DNA of 64,000 bases from Hyphomicrobiales bacterium (GCA_900466945.1 UBNV01000006.1:186001-250000), one strand, 5' to 3'; counted from the first letter of the stretch, positions 43,104 to 52,272 are shown. Made by a program: numbers and translations. The notes: generated by a model not told the origin, from the sequence alone.

Positions 43104-44483
43104 TCAGCCACCTACCAAGCGGTTCCCGGAAAGCGTCAGATGCGGGAAGGACGTATCCCCGTCATCGAGGGGATCGCCCACTCGGTCGTTCCAGCGATAT
43201 CCGACGATCGCGCCGCCGGTGGCGCCATCGACGATGTTGCCGCGGATGAGGGTCTCGCCGGAGCCTTCCACCACGCTCACACGCATGCCTTGGGGGCTGC
43301 CACGCAGGATGTTGTCGCTGACGATGACATTGCGCAGATAGGGTCCCCAGCCGATCGCGAGCGCCGCCGTTTCGGCTCCGTCCACCTGATTTGCGGTCAC
43401 CAGCGTGTCGGCCTCGACCGAAATCCCGAAACCGAAGCCGCTGACGGTCGGCACATAGGGTCCCTTGTTGACGATCCCCCGGACAATGTTGTTGCTCACG
43501 GTCGATAACCGCCCGCCATGGTCGAAATTGGCCACCGAGATCCCGATCGCGGCCCCGTCGATCAGATTGCCCTCGATCAGCGCGCCCGCGAATTCGAACT
43601 CGGCATAGATGGCCGTCTCGCCGGAGCGGAAGGCCTGGTTGCCGCTGATCGTGATGTTGGATGCGGAATTGGCGCGGATCGCGGAGAAAGCGCAGTCGGA
43701 GACGTGATTGCCCGACACGAGCACATTATCTGCCCGGAAGATATTGATGCCGTTGCCATATTGACCGGTGCCGCCATTCGTCGCCGCGATCCGTGCCACG
43801 CGGTTGCCGGAAATGACGGTCCCATCTTCGCCTTTCGTCCAGCGATGCACGAGAATGCCGCCATTGCCGCAGTCGAAGATCTCGTTGTCACGCAGGGTGA
43901 AGGCCTTGCCTTCGATAGCCCAGATCCCGGCCTCGGCCGCACCCGTGATCCGGCAGTTTTCGATCCGTCCGCCCGATCGTGCCAGATGGATCCCGCATTT
44001 GCGGCTTCCGACGATCGCGCAGTCATCGATTGTCACATCGCCGACACTGCGAAAGGCGAGAAGCCCCTCGGTATAGTCCGCAAGCCAGCGGTTGGCGCCG
44101 TCGAAGGTGATGCCGGACAGGCTGACGCCGCGCACATCCTGGGCTGCGATCAGATGCCCGTCGCCGCGGTAGACGAGCCGGGTCAGCCCCGGCACGCCGG
44201 AGATACGGCTGCCATCGCGCAATTCGAGATTGGCCACTTCATAGGTGCCGGCCGGAAGAAAGACGGGCTGGCCGACCGCCGCCGCCCTGTCGATCAGATC
44301 CTGCAGCTTGCGGCTCTGGTCATCCTCGGTTCCGGGCAGGATGCCGGCCTCTGCCGCATCGAACCCGCCGCGCAGCTCCGCCATGGCGAGCGTCTGCGCC
44401 CGCGGCGCACGGATGCCGCCGGGCAGGCCCGCAGTCGCGAGCAGCCCACCCAGTCCGACAATGACCGCGCGTCGAGAAGGCAT
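43104..44483 (-). CDS. TIGR03808-type Tat-exported parallel beta-helix protein
   Basis: 459 residues. MPSRRAVIVGLGGLLATAG is a twin-arginine-type signal (S-R-R). The mature protein is a right-handed beta-helix with many NxI/V-x-G-N rungs (ISGNRVARI, VSGNHVSDC, ISGNQAFRSG, IEGNLIDGA), as in pectate-lyase-like folds. The match is to the Rhizobiales family of Tat-translocated repetitive proteins. The role is unknown; a polysaccharide-acting enzyme is plausible. A pectate-lyase-like N-terminal AGTYEVANLELRDGSRISG is present. Confidence 0.85.
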   Translation of the reverse strand: MPSRRAVIVGLGGLLATAGLPGGIRAPRAQTLAMAELRGGFDAAEAGILPGTEDDQSRKLQDLIDRAAAVGQPVFLPAGTYEVANLELRDGSRISGVPGLTRLVYRGDGHLIAAQDVRGVSLSGITFDGANRWLADYTEGLLAFRSVGDVTIDDCAIVGSRKCGIHLARSGGRIENCRITGAAEAGIWAIEGKAFTLRDNEIFDCGNGGILVHRWTKGEDGTVISGNRVARIAATNGGTGQYGNGINIFRADNVLVSGNHVSDCAFSAIRANSASNITISGNQAFRSGETAIYAEFEFAGALIEGNLIDGAAIGISVANFDHGGRLSTVSNNIVRGIVNKGPYVPTVSGFGFGISVEADTLVTANQVDGAETAALAIGWGPYLRNVIVSDNILRGSPQGMRVSVVEGSGETLIRGNIVDGATGGAIVGYRWNDRVGDPLDDGDTSFPHLTLSGNRLVGG

Positions 44484-44694
44484 CCAGGTTTTCCTGTCCG
44501 AATCCTGAGCCGGACCTTGGCCGAACGGGGCCGGGGCGGCAAGAACAGGCTTAAAACAGTGTTAACGCCTCAAATGAAGATCTTCGCCTTTCGTCTAGGC
44601 ATTTCCTTGCAAGCAATTGAGCCAGATCAAGGAAACCTGTCCTGACGCGCCTAAGGTGATCCTCGAAAGACATGGACCACGAAGGAAAACGCTC

Positions 44695-44898
44695 ATGTTT
44701 CGTCTCGCTGCCGTCCTCTATATTCTCGTCGCCAGCGCCGTCGGCGGTGCGGCGGTGATTGCGGTTCTGTCGCTCGAGATGCGTGAGGGTTGGCAGATCG
44801 CCGCCGCCTTTGCAGCGGGCCTGGTGATCTCGATCCCGATAGCCGCCGTGCTGGGCAAGAAGATCTACAACGCCCTGCAAGGTCCAAAGCCCGTCTGA
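44695..44898 (+). CDS. Small membrane protein
   Basis: 67 residues, two helices (LAAVLYILVASAVGGAAVIAV and IAAAFAAGLVISIPIAAVL) joined by a short charged loop, ending KKIYNALQGPKPV. AAGGA precedes the ATG. The length and two-helix hairpin are typical of CTP-less small inner-membrane proteins of unknown function. Family not recognised. Confidence 0.72.
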   Translation: MFRLAAVLYILVASAVGGAAVIAVLSLEMREGWQIAAAFAAGLVISIPIAAVLGKKIYNALQGPKPV

Positions 44899-45043
44899 AC
44901 CATTCCCTTCGGCGTGGGACGCAAACCCTTTCTGTCCTGGCGGAGCGGAAAGGGCGGTGGATACCAGTCCCATGACGACCGGCCGGCATTTTCTCGGGGG
45001 AGGGAATGCCGGTCGGGTCAATTCTGTCGCCTGCCGTTTTTGC

Positions 45044-45595
45044 CTATCGGCTTTCGTCCTGTTCGAACCGGTCGAACTGCGCCTCGAGACCTTCGGTAAA
45101 GCGCATATAGAGCCGCCCGAAGGCCTCCACGTCTTCGGCCGACCATCCGGACGTGGCCTCCCTGATTGTCTCGCGCTTGATCGCCTCGATCTCGTCCAGC
45201 ACCTTGCGGCCCGCATCGGTCACGCGCACCAGGCTGCGGCGTCCGTCCTCCTGAGAGGCGGCACGCTCCAGCAGTCCCTGCTTCACCAGATCCGCCACGA
45301 TCCGGCTGCCGCGCGAGGGGTCGATCCGGAGCTGCTCGGCGATCGTGCCGACTGTCACCTCCTGCTGGCTGCCGATCCGCTTGATCACGCCGATCGCGTC
45401 GATATCGGAGAGCTCGAGCCCCGTCTCCATGCGTTTCAGCGCCATACGGCCGATGAAACGGCGGCCAATCAGCAGCCGCATGCGTGTCATCGCCTGGCCA
45501 ATGGCGGCAAGTGGCGCCCCGCCCGAAAGGGGCGTGGTCTCGGATTGGTTTTCATGGCTCTGGGCCGAAGATTTGGGGTGCGAAGCTGGCGTCAT
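45044..45595 (-). CDS. MarR-family regulator of the adjacent MFS exporter
   Basis: 183 residues. Winged helix with VTVGTIAEQLRIDPSRGSRIVADLVKQGLLERAASQEDGRR (positions ~80-120). A long N-terminal tail precedes the family core. Divergent from the MFS gene across 121 bp that contains the dyad ATATGT-N7-ACATAT, the usual regulator/exporter layout. Likely responds to a phenolic or drug-like ligand. Confidence 0.88.
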   Translation of the reverse strand: MTPASHPKSSAQSHENQSETTPLSGGAPLAAIGQAMTRMRLLIGRRFIGRMALKRMETGLELSDIDAIGVIKRIGSQQEVTVGTIAEQLRIDPSRGSRIVADLVKQGLLERAASQEDGRRSLVRVTDAGRKVLDEIEAIKRETIREATSGWSAEDVEAFGRLYMRFTEGLEAQFDRFEQDESR

Positions 45596-45653
45596 GCCAA
45601 AAACAATAGCAGAGGCGCCCGGCCGCGAAAAGCAAAATAGATGCCATCAGCAA

Positions 45654-45672
45654 ATATGTGCTATTGACATAT
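45654..45672. promoter_or_regulatory. MarR-type operator dyad
   Basis: ATATGT (45654-45659) and ACATAT (45667-45672), perfect 6-bp arms around 7 bp, overlapping a possible promoter (TTGACA at 45664-45669) for the exporter. Confidence 0.6.
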
Positions 45673-45716
45673 AAATGCGAGAGGCACATTTTGCGGTCAG
45701 ACAGGAGCCTCGATCC

Positions 45717-47309
45717 ATGACCAAGCACAGCACGGCCGCCCCCTCCGGCCCCGACCCCCGTTTCGAACCGCACCCCACACCTGCAGCCGCGGGCAGGGGG
45801 CCCGCCAGCCTCGACAACACGCCGCTGGTCACCGATCCCAGGCTCCGCCTCTTCGTCTATCTCCTGCTGATGTCGGCCATGTTCATGGCAACCCTCGACA
45901 ACCAGATCGTCTCGACCGCGCTGCCGACCATCGTCGGCGAGTTCGGCGAACTGGAGCGTTTCGGCTGGGTCGGCTCCGCCTATCTGCTAACCACCAGCGC
46001 CGTCATGCCGCTCTACGGCAAGCTCGGCGATCTCTTCGGCCGCAAATATGTAATCATGGCCGCCATCGCCATCTTCACGGCAGGCTCGCTGGTCTGCGGC
46101 CTCGCCGTCTCCATGGACACGCTGATCGCCGCCCGCGTCCTGCAGGCGCTCGGCGGCGGCGGCATCATGGTCTCGATCTTCTCGATCAATGCCGATCTTT
46201 TCGAGCCGCGCGAGCGGGCCCGCTATCAGAGCTATTCCAGCCTCGTGCTGATGGCCTCGGGCGCGCTCGGCCCGGTTCTCGGCGGCACGCTGTCGGATCT
46301 GTTCGGCTGGCGCTCGATCTTCTTGGTCAACCTGCCGATCGGCATCGCCGTCCTGATCGGTCTTGCCTTCCTGCTGCCCTATCGGAAGCCAAACAGAAAG
46401 CCGAAGATCGACTATGCCGGTGCGATCCTGCTCGCCGGCGCCGTCGCCTCCATCGTCTTTTGGGCCGATAGCGGCCAGATCTTCGGCTCCTTGATCGCCT
46501 GGCAAAGCCTCGCCGTCGTCGCCTTCGGTGCCCTCTGCGCCACAGGCTGGGTCCTGGTCGAGCGCCGCGCGCCCGAACCCGTCGTGCCGCTGTCGCTCTT
46601 CTCCAAGCCCACCATCAATCTGCTGCTGATCATCTCGATCGTCTCGGGTGCCATCGGCATCGGCTCGGTCAACTATATCGCGCTCTTCCTCCAGACGACG
46701 ACTGGCCTCTCGCCCTCCATGGCCGGCCTGCTCTTCGTCGCGACAACAGGCGGCATCGCCATCGGCTCCATCGCCGCCGGTCGCCTGATCGCGAAAAGCG
46801 GCCGCTACAAGCCCTTCTCGATTGCCTCGGCAGCGCTGGGTGTCGTCAGTCTCGGCATCTTCTCCTTCATGCATGCCGGGACGCCCTTGATCTTCATCGC
46901 GCTGGTCATGCTGCTGCAGGGTTTCGGCGTCGGCATCGGTCAACAGGTGCCCGTCATCGGCGTGCAGAATGCCGCCTCCCGCGCCGATGTCGGAGCCGCC
47001 ACTGGAACCGTCACGCTCACCCGCATGGGCGGCGCGGCAATCGCGATCTCGATCTACGGCGCCATCGTCAGTTCGGGTCTCACCCATGTCCGGATCGCAC
47101 TGCCCGGCGGCGTCGATTTCCGCAACCTCACCCCCGAAGGGCTCGCCGCCCTGCCGGAGGCCGCCCGCGCCCTCGTCGCCAACGCTTACTCCGACGCCTT
47201 CGTGCCGCTCTTCCTGACCGCCTCGGGCATGATGGTCATCGGCCTGATCTGCGCACTTCTCCTGCCGAACATCCGCCTGCCGCGCGAAGGCGAGGGAAAG
47301 ACGGCATGA
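45717..47309 (+). CDS. MFS multidrug exporter (DHA2, 14 helices)
   Basis: 530 residues. Motif A-like region GKLGDLFGRKYVIM (~100-113), and LDNQIVSTALPTIVGEFG (~60-77), the DHA2 signature, with 14 hydrophobic segments. Proton-driven drug efflux at the inner membrane. The start MTKHSTAAPSG follows GGAG; the frame upstream covers the operator. Regulated presumably by the divergent MarR protein. Confidence 0.92.
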   Translation: MTKHSTAAPSGPDPRFEPHPTPAAAGRGPASLDNTPLVTDPRLRLFVYLLLMSAMFMATLDNQIVSTALPTIVGEFGELERFGWVGSAYLLTTSAVMPLYGKLGDLFGRKYVIMAAIAIFTAGSLVCGLAVSMDTLIAARVLQALGGGGIMVSIFSINADLFEPRERARYQSYSSLVLMASGALGPVLGGTLSDLFGWRSIFLVNLPIGIAVLIGLAFLLPYRKPNRKPKIDYAGAILLAGAVASIVFWADSGQIFGSLIAWQSLAVVAFGALCATGWVLVERRAPEPVVPLSLFSKPTINLLLIISIVSGAIGIGSVNYIALFLQTTTGLSPSMAGLLFVATTGGIAIGSIAAGRLIAKSGRYKPFSIASAALGVVSLGIFSFMHAGTPLIFIALVMLLQGFGVGIGQQVPVIGVQNAASRADVGAATGTVTLTRMGGAAIAISIYGAIVSSGLTHVRIALPGGVDFRNLTPEGLAALPEAARALVANAYSDAFVPLFLTASGMMVIGLICALLLPNIRLPREGEGKTA

Positions 47310-47404
47310 CGCGTTGCTGTCATGGCGAAGCTTGCCCCGCCATAAGCTTCGCGCCAGCCGCGGCTGACAGGGTGCGCCCAGTGATGTCAGTGAATCGGTG
47401 CAGC

Positions 47405-48232
47405 ATGTCCAAGCCTTTCCCGTCCGGTCGGACCGCCACAGCCTCTCTCCTGTCGAAGCGGCTTCTGTCGCTGGGGCTCGGCACGGCGCTGGTCGGATCG
47501 CTCTCGGGCTGCATCCTGATGACCGACACCAGCCGCATGAACATCGACGTCTTCCAGGACGAGGTCGCGCCCGTCTGGTACGACCCGGCGCGCACGCCGC
47601 CCGCCGCCGACCAGACAGCACCGCAGAAACGCGATCTGTATCGCACCCAGTTTCACCAGACCTATGGCCTGCCGGTCACCAATCCGCTGCATCGCACCAT
47701 GTATGGCTTGATCGTTGACGACGGCCATACCCTGCCGCCGATCCCGCTCGACCGCGTGCGGTCCGACATGCTGCGCCAAGAGGTGACCTACCAGACGGTG
47801 GAGGCCCCCGGCACCATCGTCGTCGACACCAAGGCGCATTACCTCTATCTCGTCCAGCCGGGTGGCAAGGCGGTCCGCTACGGCGTCGGCCTCGGCCGCG
47901 ACGGTTATGCCTGGTCGGGCAGGGGTGTCATCCAGCGCAAGGCCAAATGGCCGCACTGGACCCCGACCGATGGCATGGTTGAGGAGAATCCCAATCTGCG
48001 CCCTGTTTCTGCCGCGCGCGGCGGTCTGGTCGCCGGCCTCAACAATCCGCTCGGTGCCCGCGCGCTCTACATCTATCAGGACGGCAAGGACACGCTCTAC
48101 CGCGTCCACGGCACGCCAGACTGGCAGTCGGTCGGCAAGGCGACGTCCTCGGGATGCGTGCGCATGTTCAATCAGGACGTCATCGATCTCTTCGATCGCG
48201 TGCCCGACAACACCCCGATTGTTGTCATTTAG
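47405..48232 (+). CDS. L,D-transpeptidase (YkuD) lipoprotein, copy 1
   Basis: 275 residues. Signal with lipobox-like VGSLSGC, then a YkuD domain: TIVVDTKAHYLYLVQPGG (~138-155), IYQDGKDTLYRVHGTP and the active site SSGCVRM (Cys nucleophile, ~252-258) with the preceding histidine in RVHGTP. Forms 3-3 peptidoglycan cross-links or attaches proteins to the wall in the periplasm. The start follows the MFS stop by 95 bp. The next gene is a paralogue with the same C-terminal half. Confidence 0.88.
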   Translation: MSKPFPSGRTATASLLSKRLLSLGLGTALVGSLSGCILMTDTSRMNIDVFQDEVAPVWYDPARTPPAADQTAPQKRDLYRTQFHQTYGLPVTNPLHRTMYGLIVDDGHTLPPIPLDRVRSDMLRQEVTYQTVEAPGTIVVDTKAHYLYLVQPGGKAVRYGVGLGRDGYAWSGRGVIQRKAKWPHWTPTDGMVEENPNLRPVSAARGGLVAGLNNPLGARALYIYQDGKDTLYRVHGTPDWQSVGKATSSGCVRMFNQDVIDLFDRVPDNTPIVVI

Positions 48233-48252
48233 CGACACTCATTTGCGACTAT

Positions 48253-48282
48253 GACCCTCTCTCCAAAACGTGAGAGGGGGTC
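48253..48282. repeat. GC-rich palindromic repeat between the two L,D-transpeptidases
   Basis: GACCCTCTC (48253-48261) and GAGAGGGGGTC (48272-48282) form a stem with two extra Gs. Same class as the elements near betI and betA. Confidence 0.55.
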
Positions 48283-48391
48283 GGCGTTGCATTAAGGGTA
48301 CCTTTGCTGTTTGCATCGCATCATCGCGGAACAAAGCGCACCTCCCAGCGTCTTTTACCCGCAGCGCTGCCACAGGATATTTGTAACCTAT

Positions 48392-49099
48392 ATGTCTTCA
48401 ATACCTCACCTGACACGCCGTTCGCTTCTGTCGCTGACAGGCCTCGGCGCCGCCTCGCTGCTCGCAAGCTGCTCAACCTCCCGCCCGCTGCCACCAGGCG
48501 TTCGCCTCGATGGTCCCGTCGTACCCGCCGCGCCCTCGGGCCGCACGCCTGAACTCGATGCGATGTACGGCGAAGTTTATGACGGCGGCTTTGTGATTCC
48601 GGCCGTGCCATACTGGCGCATCCCGGAACGCTTCTATCGCCAGCAGGTCATCGACCCCACAGGCGAAGCCCCCGGCACCGTCGTCGTCGATACGCCCAAC
48701 CGCTTCCTCTACCTCGTCGAGCGCGGCGGCACCGCCATGCGCTACGGCGTCGGCATCGGCCGTGACGGTTTCTCCTGGGGCGGCGCCGGCGTCATCCAGT
48801 GGCGCCAGAAATGGCCGAAATGGACCCCGCCGGACGAAATGATCGCCCGCCAGCCGGAACTCGAGATCTATTCCGTGCGCAACGGCGGCAAGCCCGGCGG
48901 CATTGACAATCCGCTCGGTGCCCGCGCGCTCTACATCTTCCAGAACGGTGAAGACACACTCTACCGCCTGCACGGTTCGCCGGAATGGAATTCCATCGGC
49001 AAGGCCGTCTCGTCGGGCTGCGTGCGCCTGATGAACCAGGACATCATCGACCTCTACGAGCGCGTGCCCAACAAGGCGAAGATTGTCGTCCGCCAGTAA
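48392..49099 (+). CDS. L,D-transpeptidase (YkuD), copy 2
   Basis: 235 residues. N-terminus MSSIPHLTRRSLLSLTGLGA then LLASCSTS has both RR and a lipobox-like Cys, so a Tat-exported lipoprotein is possible. YkuD domain: VVVDTPNRFLYLVERGG, NPLGARALYIFQNGED and active site SSGCVRLMNQD. It shares GARALYI..., WPKWTP and VSSGCVR with copy 1; the two are tandem paralogues. Weak ribosome site. Confidence 0.87.
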   Translation: MSSIPHLTRRSLLSLTGLGAASLLASCSTSRPLPPGVRLDGPVVPAAPSGRTPELDAMYGEVYDGGFVIPAVPYWRIPERFYRQQVIDPTGEAPGTVVVDTPNRFLYLVERGGTAMRYGVGIGRDGFSWGGAGVIQWRQKWPKWTPPDEMIARQPELEIYSVRNGGKPGGIDNPLGARALYIFQNGEDTLYRLHGSPEWNSIGKAVSSGCVRLMNQDIIDLYERVPNKAKIVVRQ

Positions 49100-49145
49100 C
49101 GGCTGGGCGACCTCGGTCGCGTCGCAATCGAATCACGATACAAAG

Positions 49146-49173
49146 AGGCCCCGCCAGCGATGGCGGGGCCTTT
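49146..49173 (+). terminator. Rho-independent terminator after the transpeptidases
   Basis: AGGCCCCGCCA-GCGA-TGGCGGGGCCT then TTTCT; perfect 11-bp stem with a GNRA loop. Confidence 0.9.
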
Positions 49174-49198
49174 CTGCATCTCGGATCCGGCGTTGGAA

Positions 49199-49603
49199 TC
49201 AGGCCGCCTCGAGTGCCTTCTCGATCGCCTCCACAGAGTGGCCGGTTAGGTCCTTGTCCAGTTCGCCGATCAGAACGGCCGAAAGCTGCTTGTGATAGCC
49301 CTTGCGCATCTCGCCCAGCGTCCGCGGGGCGGCGATGATGACGAGGTTCTTGATCTTGCCGTCCAGTACGTGGCGGTTCAGCATGTCGGTGATACCGCTG
49401 CCGAAACCATCCTCTTCCTGCTGGCTGTCGTCAGGATTGGCAGCACTGCTGGAATGGCGGGCGCCGGAGGCGATCTTCGAGCTGTCGATCTCTTCTGCAG
49501 GCATGGCCTTCAGCTTCACGTTCAGCGCGTTGCCCTCGTTCTGGAAGAGGCTCAGCTTCTCGCCGTCGGCGACGGCAATGACGGTGTTCTGGGGCAATTG
49601 CAT
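49199..49603 (-). CDS. Host attachment family protein
   Basis: 134 residues from MQLPQNTVIAVADGEK; AAGGAG ribosome site. The family (required for attachment to host cells) is recognised by the N-terminal VIAVADGEKLSLFQNEG and C-terminal VIIAAPRTLGEMRKGYHKQL, an eRF1-like (baeRF) fold. Named from Agrobacterium attachment work; the biochemical role is unclear. Cytoplasmic by sequence, with no signal peptide. Confidence 0.88.
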   Translation of the reverse strand: MQLPQNTVIAVADGEKLSLFQNEGNALNVKLKAMPAEEIDSSKIASGARHSSSAANPDDSQQEEDGFGSGITDMLNRHVLDGKIKNLVIIAAPRTLGEMRKGYHKQLSAVLIGELDKDLTGHSVEAIEKALEAA

Positions 49604-49743
49604 GAAAATTCTCCTTGATGGTCTGTGCGACGTCCACCGAAGGTGGCGTTGCCGCAGGTGACCGGACGACAACCCCTCGGGCGGGTCATCGGTTCCTCGT
49701 CGCAGGTCACGTTTCTCACGGAATGCCGATATGGCCTCCCATC

Positions 49744-50151
49744 TCAGCCCCGACAGCGAAACGGGCTGAAAGAACTCGCGGCCCCGGCATTCATGGTGGC
49801 GATGGTCAGCCCGTTGGCGACCTCGATGTCATCATCGGTCTCCGGACAGGCATCGATGTCGGCCAGGCAACCGCTGTCGATGAATTCCCGGTTCCGGGCC
49901 AGAAAAAGGTCGGAGACGCCGTCGCGCCCGATATGATCGAGGATTTCGCCGAGAGCCTTGGCATAGACGTCGCATTTCTTCCGTTGCCAGTCCGACCGCC
50001 CCTCCGCCGTCGTGCCGGCCTCTTGCGCCCATGCCGGCGCCCCGATGATCGTCACGGAGACGACACCTGCCGTCAAAAAAGAAAGGGTGAGGCCGAGGCG
50101 GATCAATGCGCTGCCCGACCTCGCGCCACCCGTTTTTATAAGGGATGTCAT
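49744..50151 (-). CDS. Exported small protein co-transcribed with the beta-lactamase
   Basis: 135 residues, unknown family. Signal peptide (LTLSFLTAGVVSVTIIGAPAWA) then a mature part with C61-like KKCDVYAK, SGCLADIDACPETDDD and a C-terminal FRCRG, giving at least four cysteines that may form disulfides in the periplasm. Its ATG overlaps the beta-lactamase stop by 4 nt, so the two are coupled. Confidence 0.7.
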   Translation of the reverse strand: MTSLIKTGGARSGSALIRLGLTLSFLTAGVVSVTIIGAPAWAQEAGTTAEGRSDWQRKKCDVYAKALGEILDHIGRDGVSDLFLARNREFIDSGCLADIDACPETDDDIEVANGLTIATMNAGAASSFSPFRCRG

Positions 50152-51044
50152 CGCCCGTATTCCGCAAAGATCGCGGCGCCGATTTCGGCAATCGCAGCAT
50201 CCCGCACCTTCAGCGGATGCTTGCGTCCGTCCATATAGATCGCGACGACAAGCGGCGCACCCTCGGGCGGGCGCAGCAGCGCGATCACGCCGCGCGTGCC
50301 GTGCCCACCGGCACCGCTGCGATCGGCGATCGCCCAGCCCTTCGGCAGCCCCGCGCGCAGCAATCCGCCCGCGACGGCATTCGCCGCCATCCAGGCTTCC
50401 AGCTGGTCCCGGGCCTTCGGCTCGAGCGCACGGTCGAGCAGCAGCCGTCCAACTGTCTCTGCCATCGCCTGCGGTGTCGTCGTGTCACGCGGATCGCCGG
50501 GTGTCGCCTCGTTGAGTTCCGGTTCGTATCGATCGAGCCGTGTCGTGTCGTCGCCGATGCCCCGAAGAAACGTCGTGACGGCAGCCGGCCCGCCGATCGC
50601 TTTCAAAATGGCATTGGCTGCGGCATTGTCGCTGGTTCTGAGCGTGATCTCGCAGAGTGCCCGCGTCGAAAGGCCCGTCCCCACGCGCTTTTCGGTGACA
50701 GGCGAATGCGGCCTCAGATCTGCCTTGGAGATGCGGGTTTGCTTGTCGAGAACGGATGGGCCGGCAGAGAGCGCCGCGGCACAGGCGAGCGCCTTGAAGG
50801 TGCTGGCCATGGCGAAGCGCTCGTTGGCGCGATAGCGGCGCACCTCGCCGCTGCCTGTATCGAGAACTGCAAAGCCGACGCGCATGCCAAGCTCGGTCTC
50901 CACGCGCTGGGCGGCGACGGTCACCGGATCGGCGTCTCTCGCATGTGCGGGCGGGAGCCCGGGCGCGAACGGAAGAGCGGGAAGGATGAGGGCGATCAGC
51001 CGGGCAGCGATGCGGGGCACGGCGGAGGGTGGGGTGTTTCTCAT
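50148..51044 (-). CDS. Class A beta-lactamase
   Basis: 298 residues with a Sec signal (LIALILPALPFAPGLPPAHA). Class A elements in order: STFK (S70, ~82-85), SDN (~137-139), the omega-loop glutamate in YEPELNE (E166) and, in place of KTG, RSG (DRSGAGGHGTRG). An RSG/RTG box is known from carbenicillinase-type enzymes. Hydrolyses beta-lactams in the periplasm. Followed by a coupled small exported protein. Intrinsic to the chromosome by context: no mobile element nearby. Confidence 0.92.
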   Translation of the reverse strand: MRNTPPSAVPRIAARLIALILPALPFAPGLPPAHARDADPVTVAAQRVETELGMRVGFAVLDTGSGEVRRYRANERFAMASTFKALACAAALSAGPSVLDKQTRISKADLRPHSPVTEKRVGTGLSTRALCEITLRTSDNAAANAILKAIGGPAAVTTFLRGIGDDTTRLDRYEPELNEATPGDPRDTTTPQAMAETVGRLLLDRALEPKARDQLEAWMAANAVAGGLLRAGLPKGWAIADRSGAGGHGTRGVIALLRPPEGAPLVVAIYMDGRKHPLKVRDAAIAEIGAAIFAEYGR

Positions 51045-51194
51045 GCGGTTCTCCCTGATGCGTCCCTCAAATCGAAGGCGAAAAAGGCGAGAGCGAGGCG
51101 CAGCGCTTTTATCCCGTCTTGAGAGTCGGGCAGGTTCGCCGGCTGAACCCTTTGCGTCGTCGGTAAAGCGGCGGCCTCCTGGTCGAGGCCGCCC

Positions 51195-51650
51195 TTATTC
51201 TTCCGGAATGGTCTCGAGATGGCCCTTCAGCCGCTTCAGGCTGTCGCGCAGGCTTTCGATCTCGGCGATGTCGCAGCCCGTCAGATTGCCAATGGACGCG
51301 AAAACCTCCAGCGCCCGGTCCTTCAGCGCCCGGCCTTCGTCTGTAAGCGTGATGAAGACCACGCGTTCGTCGGCGGCATCCCGGCGGCGGGCGACATACT
51401 GGACCTGTTCGAGCCGCTTGAGCAGGGGAGAGAGCGTGCCGGAATCGAGCCCGACCTTTTCGCCGAGCACCTTCACCGAGAGATCGTCTTCCTCCCACAG
51501 TGCCATCATCACCACATATTGCGGATAGGTAAGGCCGAGCGGCGAGAGCAGCGGCTTGTAGGCGCGTGTAAAGGCATGTGCTGCGCCGTAGAGCGCAAAG
51601 CACAGCTGCTTGTCCAGCCTCAGTTCCTTTTCGAGTGTTTCGTCGGTCAT
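51195..51650 (-). CDS. ohrR: Organic-peroxide-sensing MarR regulator
   Basis: 151 residues from MTDETLEKELRLDKQ. The reactive cysteine that senses peroxide in OhrR is in LDKQLCFALYGA (C19), and the winged helix LSVKVLGEKVGLDSGTLSPLLKRLE and RRDAADERVVFI is present. Divergent from ohr with an OhrR-type operator between. Oxidation by organic hydroperoxide releases the repressor. The open frame is longer upstream but that part is the intergenic region. Confidence 0.9.
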   Translation of the reverse strand: MTDETLEKELRLDKQLCFALYGAAHAFTRAYKPLLSPLGLTYPQYVVMMALWEEDDLSVKVLGEKVGLDSGTLSPLLKRLEQVQYVARRRDAADERVVFITLTDEGRALKDRALEVFASIGNLTGCDIAEIESLRDSLKRLKGHLETIPEE

Positions 51651-51726
51651 GGCCCTTGATGAACCCCTTTCGGCATCTATTGTTTCCACAGTGGCCAAAA
51701 CTGGCGCACATTTCAATGTGCAAAAA

Positions 51727-51749
51727 ACAATTGCACACAAATCAATTGT
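51727..51749. promoter_or_regulatory. OhrR operator
   Basis: ACAATTG (51727-51733) and CAATTGT (51743-51749), perfect 7-bp arms around 9 bp in the ohrR-ohr divergent region. The CAATTG core agrees with known OhrR boxes. Confidence 0.72.
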
Positions 51750-51793
51750 GCCCTATATAGGTCACCACCAACCCGCAAACAAGGAGAACACCC

Positions 51794-52216
51794 ATGGCAA
51801 TCCTCTACACCGCACACGGTCATGCCACCGGCGGCCGCTCTGGCCACGGCGTATCCGATGACGGCGTACTTGATGTGACGCTCACCACGCCGAAAGAACT
51901 CGGTGGCGATGGCGCGACCGGCACCAACCCGGAACAGCTCTTTGCCGTCGGTTACTCCGCCTGCTTCCTGGGCGCCTTGAAGGCTGTCGCTCGCAAGGAA
52001 AAGATCACGATTCCGGAAGATGCCAAGGTCCACGCCGAAGTCGGCATCGGCCCGCGTGAGGACGGCGGTGGTTTCGGCATCGAGGTGAAGCTCAGCGTCG
52101 AGGTCCCCGGTATCGACCGCGAAACCGTCGAGCGTCTCGCGGCCGCAGCCCATATCGTCTGCCCCTACAGCCACGCCATGCGCACCTCGACCGAAGTTCC
52201 GGTCACGGTTCTCTGA
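51794..52216 (+). CDS. ohr: Organic hydroperoxide resistance protein
   Basis: 140 residues, OsmC/Ohr fold. The two catalytic cysteines are in SACFLGALK (C54) and CPYSHAMR (C118), with the conserved Arg/Glu region LGGDGATGTNPEQLF. Reduces fatty-acid and other organic peroxides using lipoylated partners. AAGGAGAAC ribosome site. Controlled by the divergent OhrR. Confidence 0.95.
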   Translation: MAILYTAHGHATGGRSGHGVSDDGVLDVTLTTPKELGGDGATGTNPEQLFAVGYSACFLGALKAVARKEKITIPEDAKVHAEVGIGPREDGGGFGIEVKLSVEVPGIDRETVERLAAAAHIVCPYSHAMRTSTEVPVTVL

Positions 52217-52246
52217 TCGCCTGATTTTCAGCAGATCCACCGTCAG

Positions 52247-52272
52247 AAGGCCGGCCTCGCGCCGGCCTTTTT
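52247..52272 (+). terminator. Rho-independent terminator after ohr
   Basis: AAGGCCGGC-CTCGC-GCCGGCCTT followed by TTT, 30 bp after the ohr stop. Confidence 0.9.
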
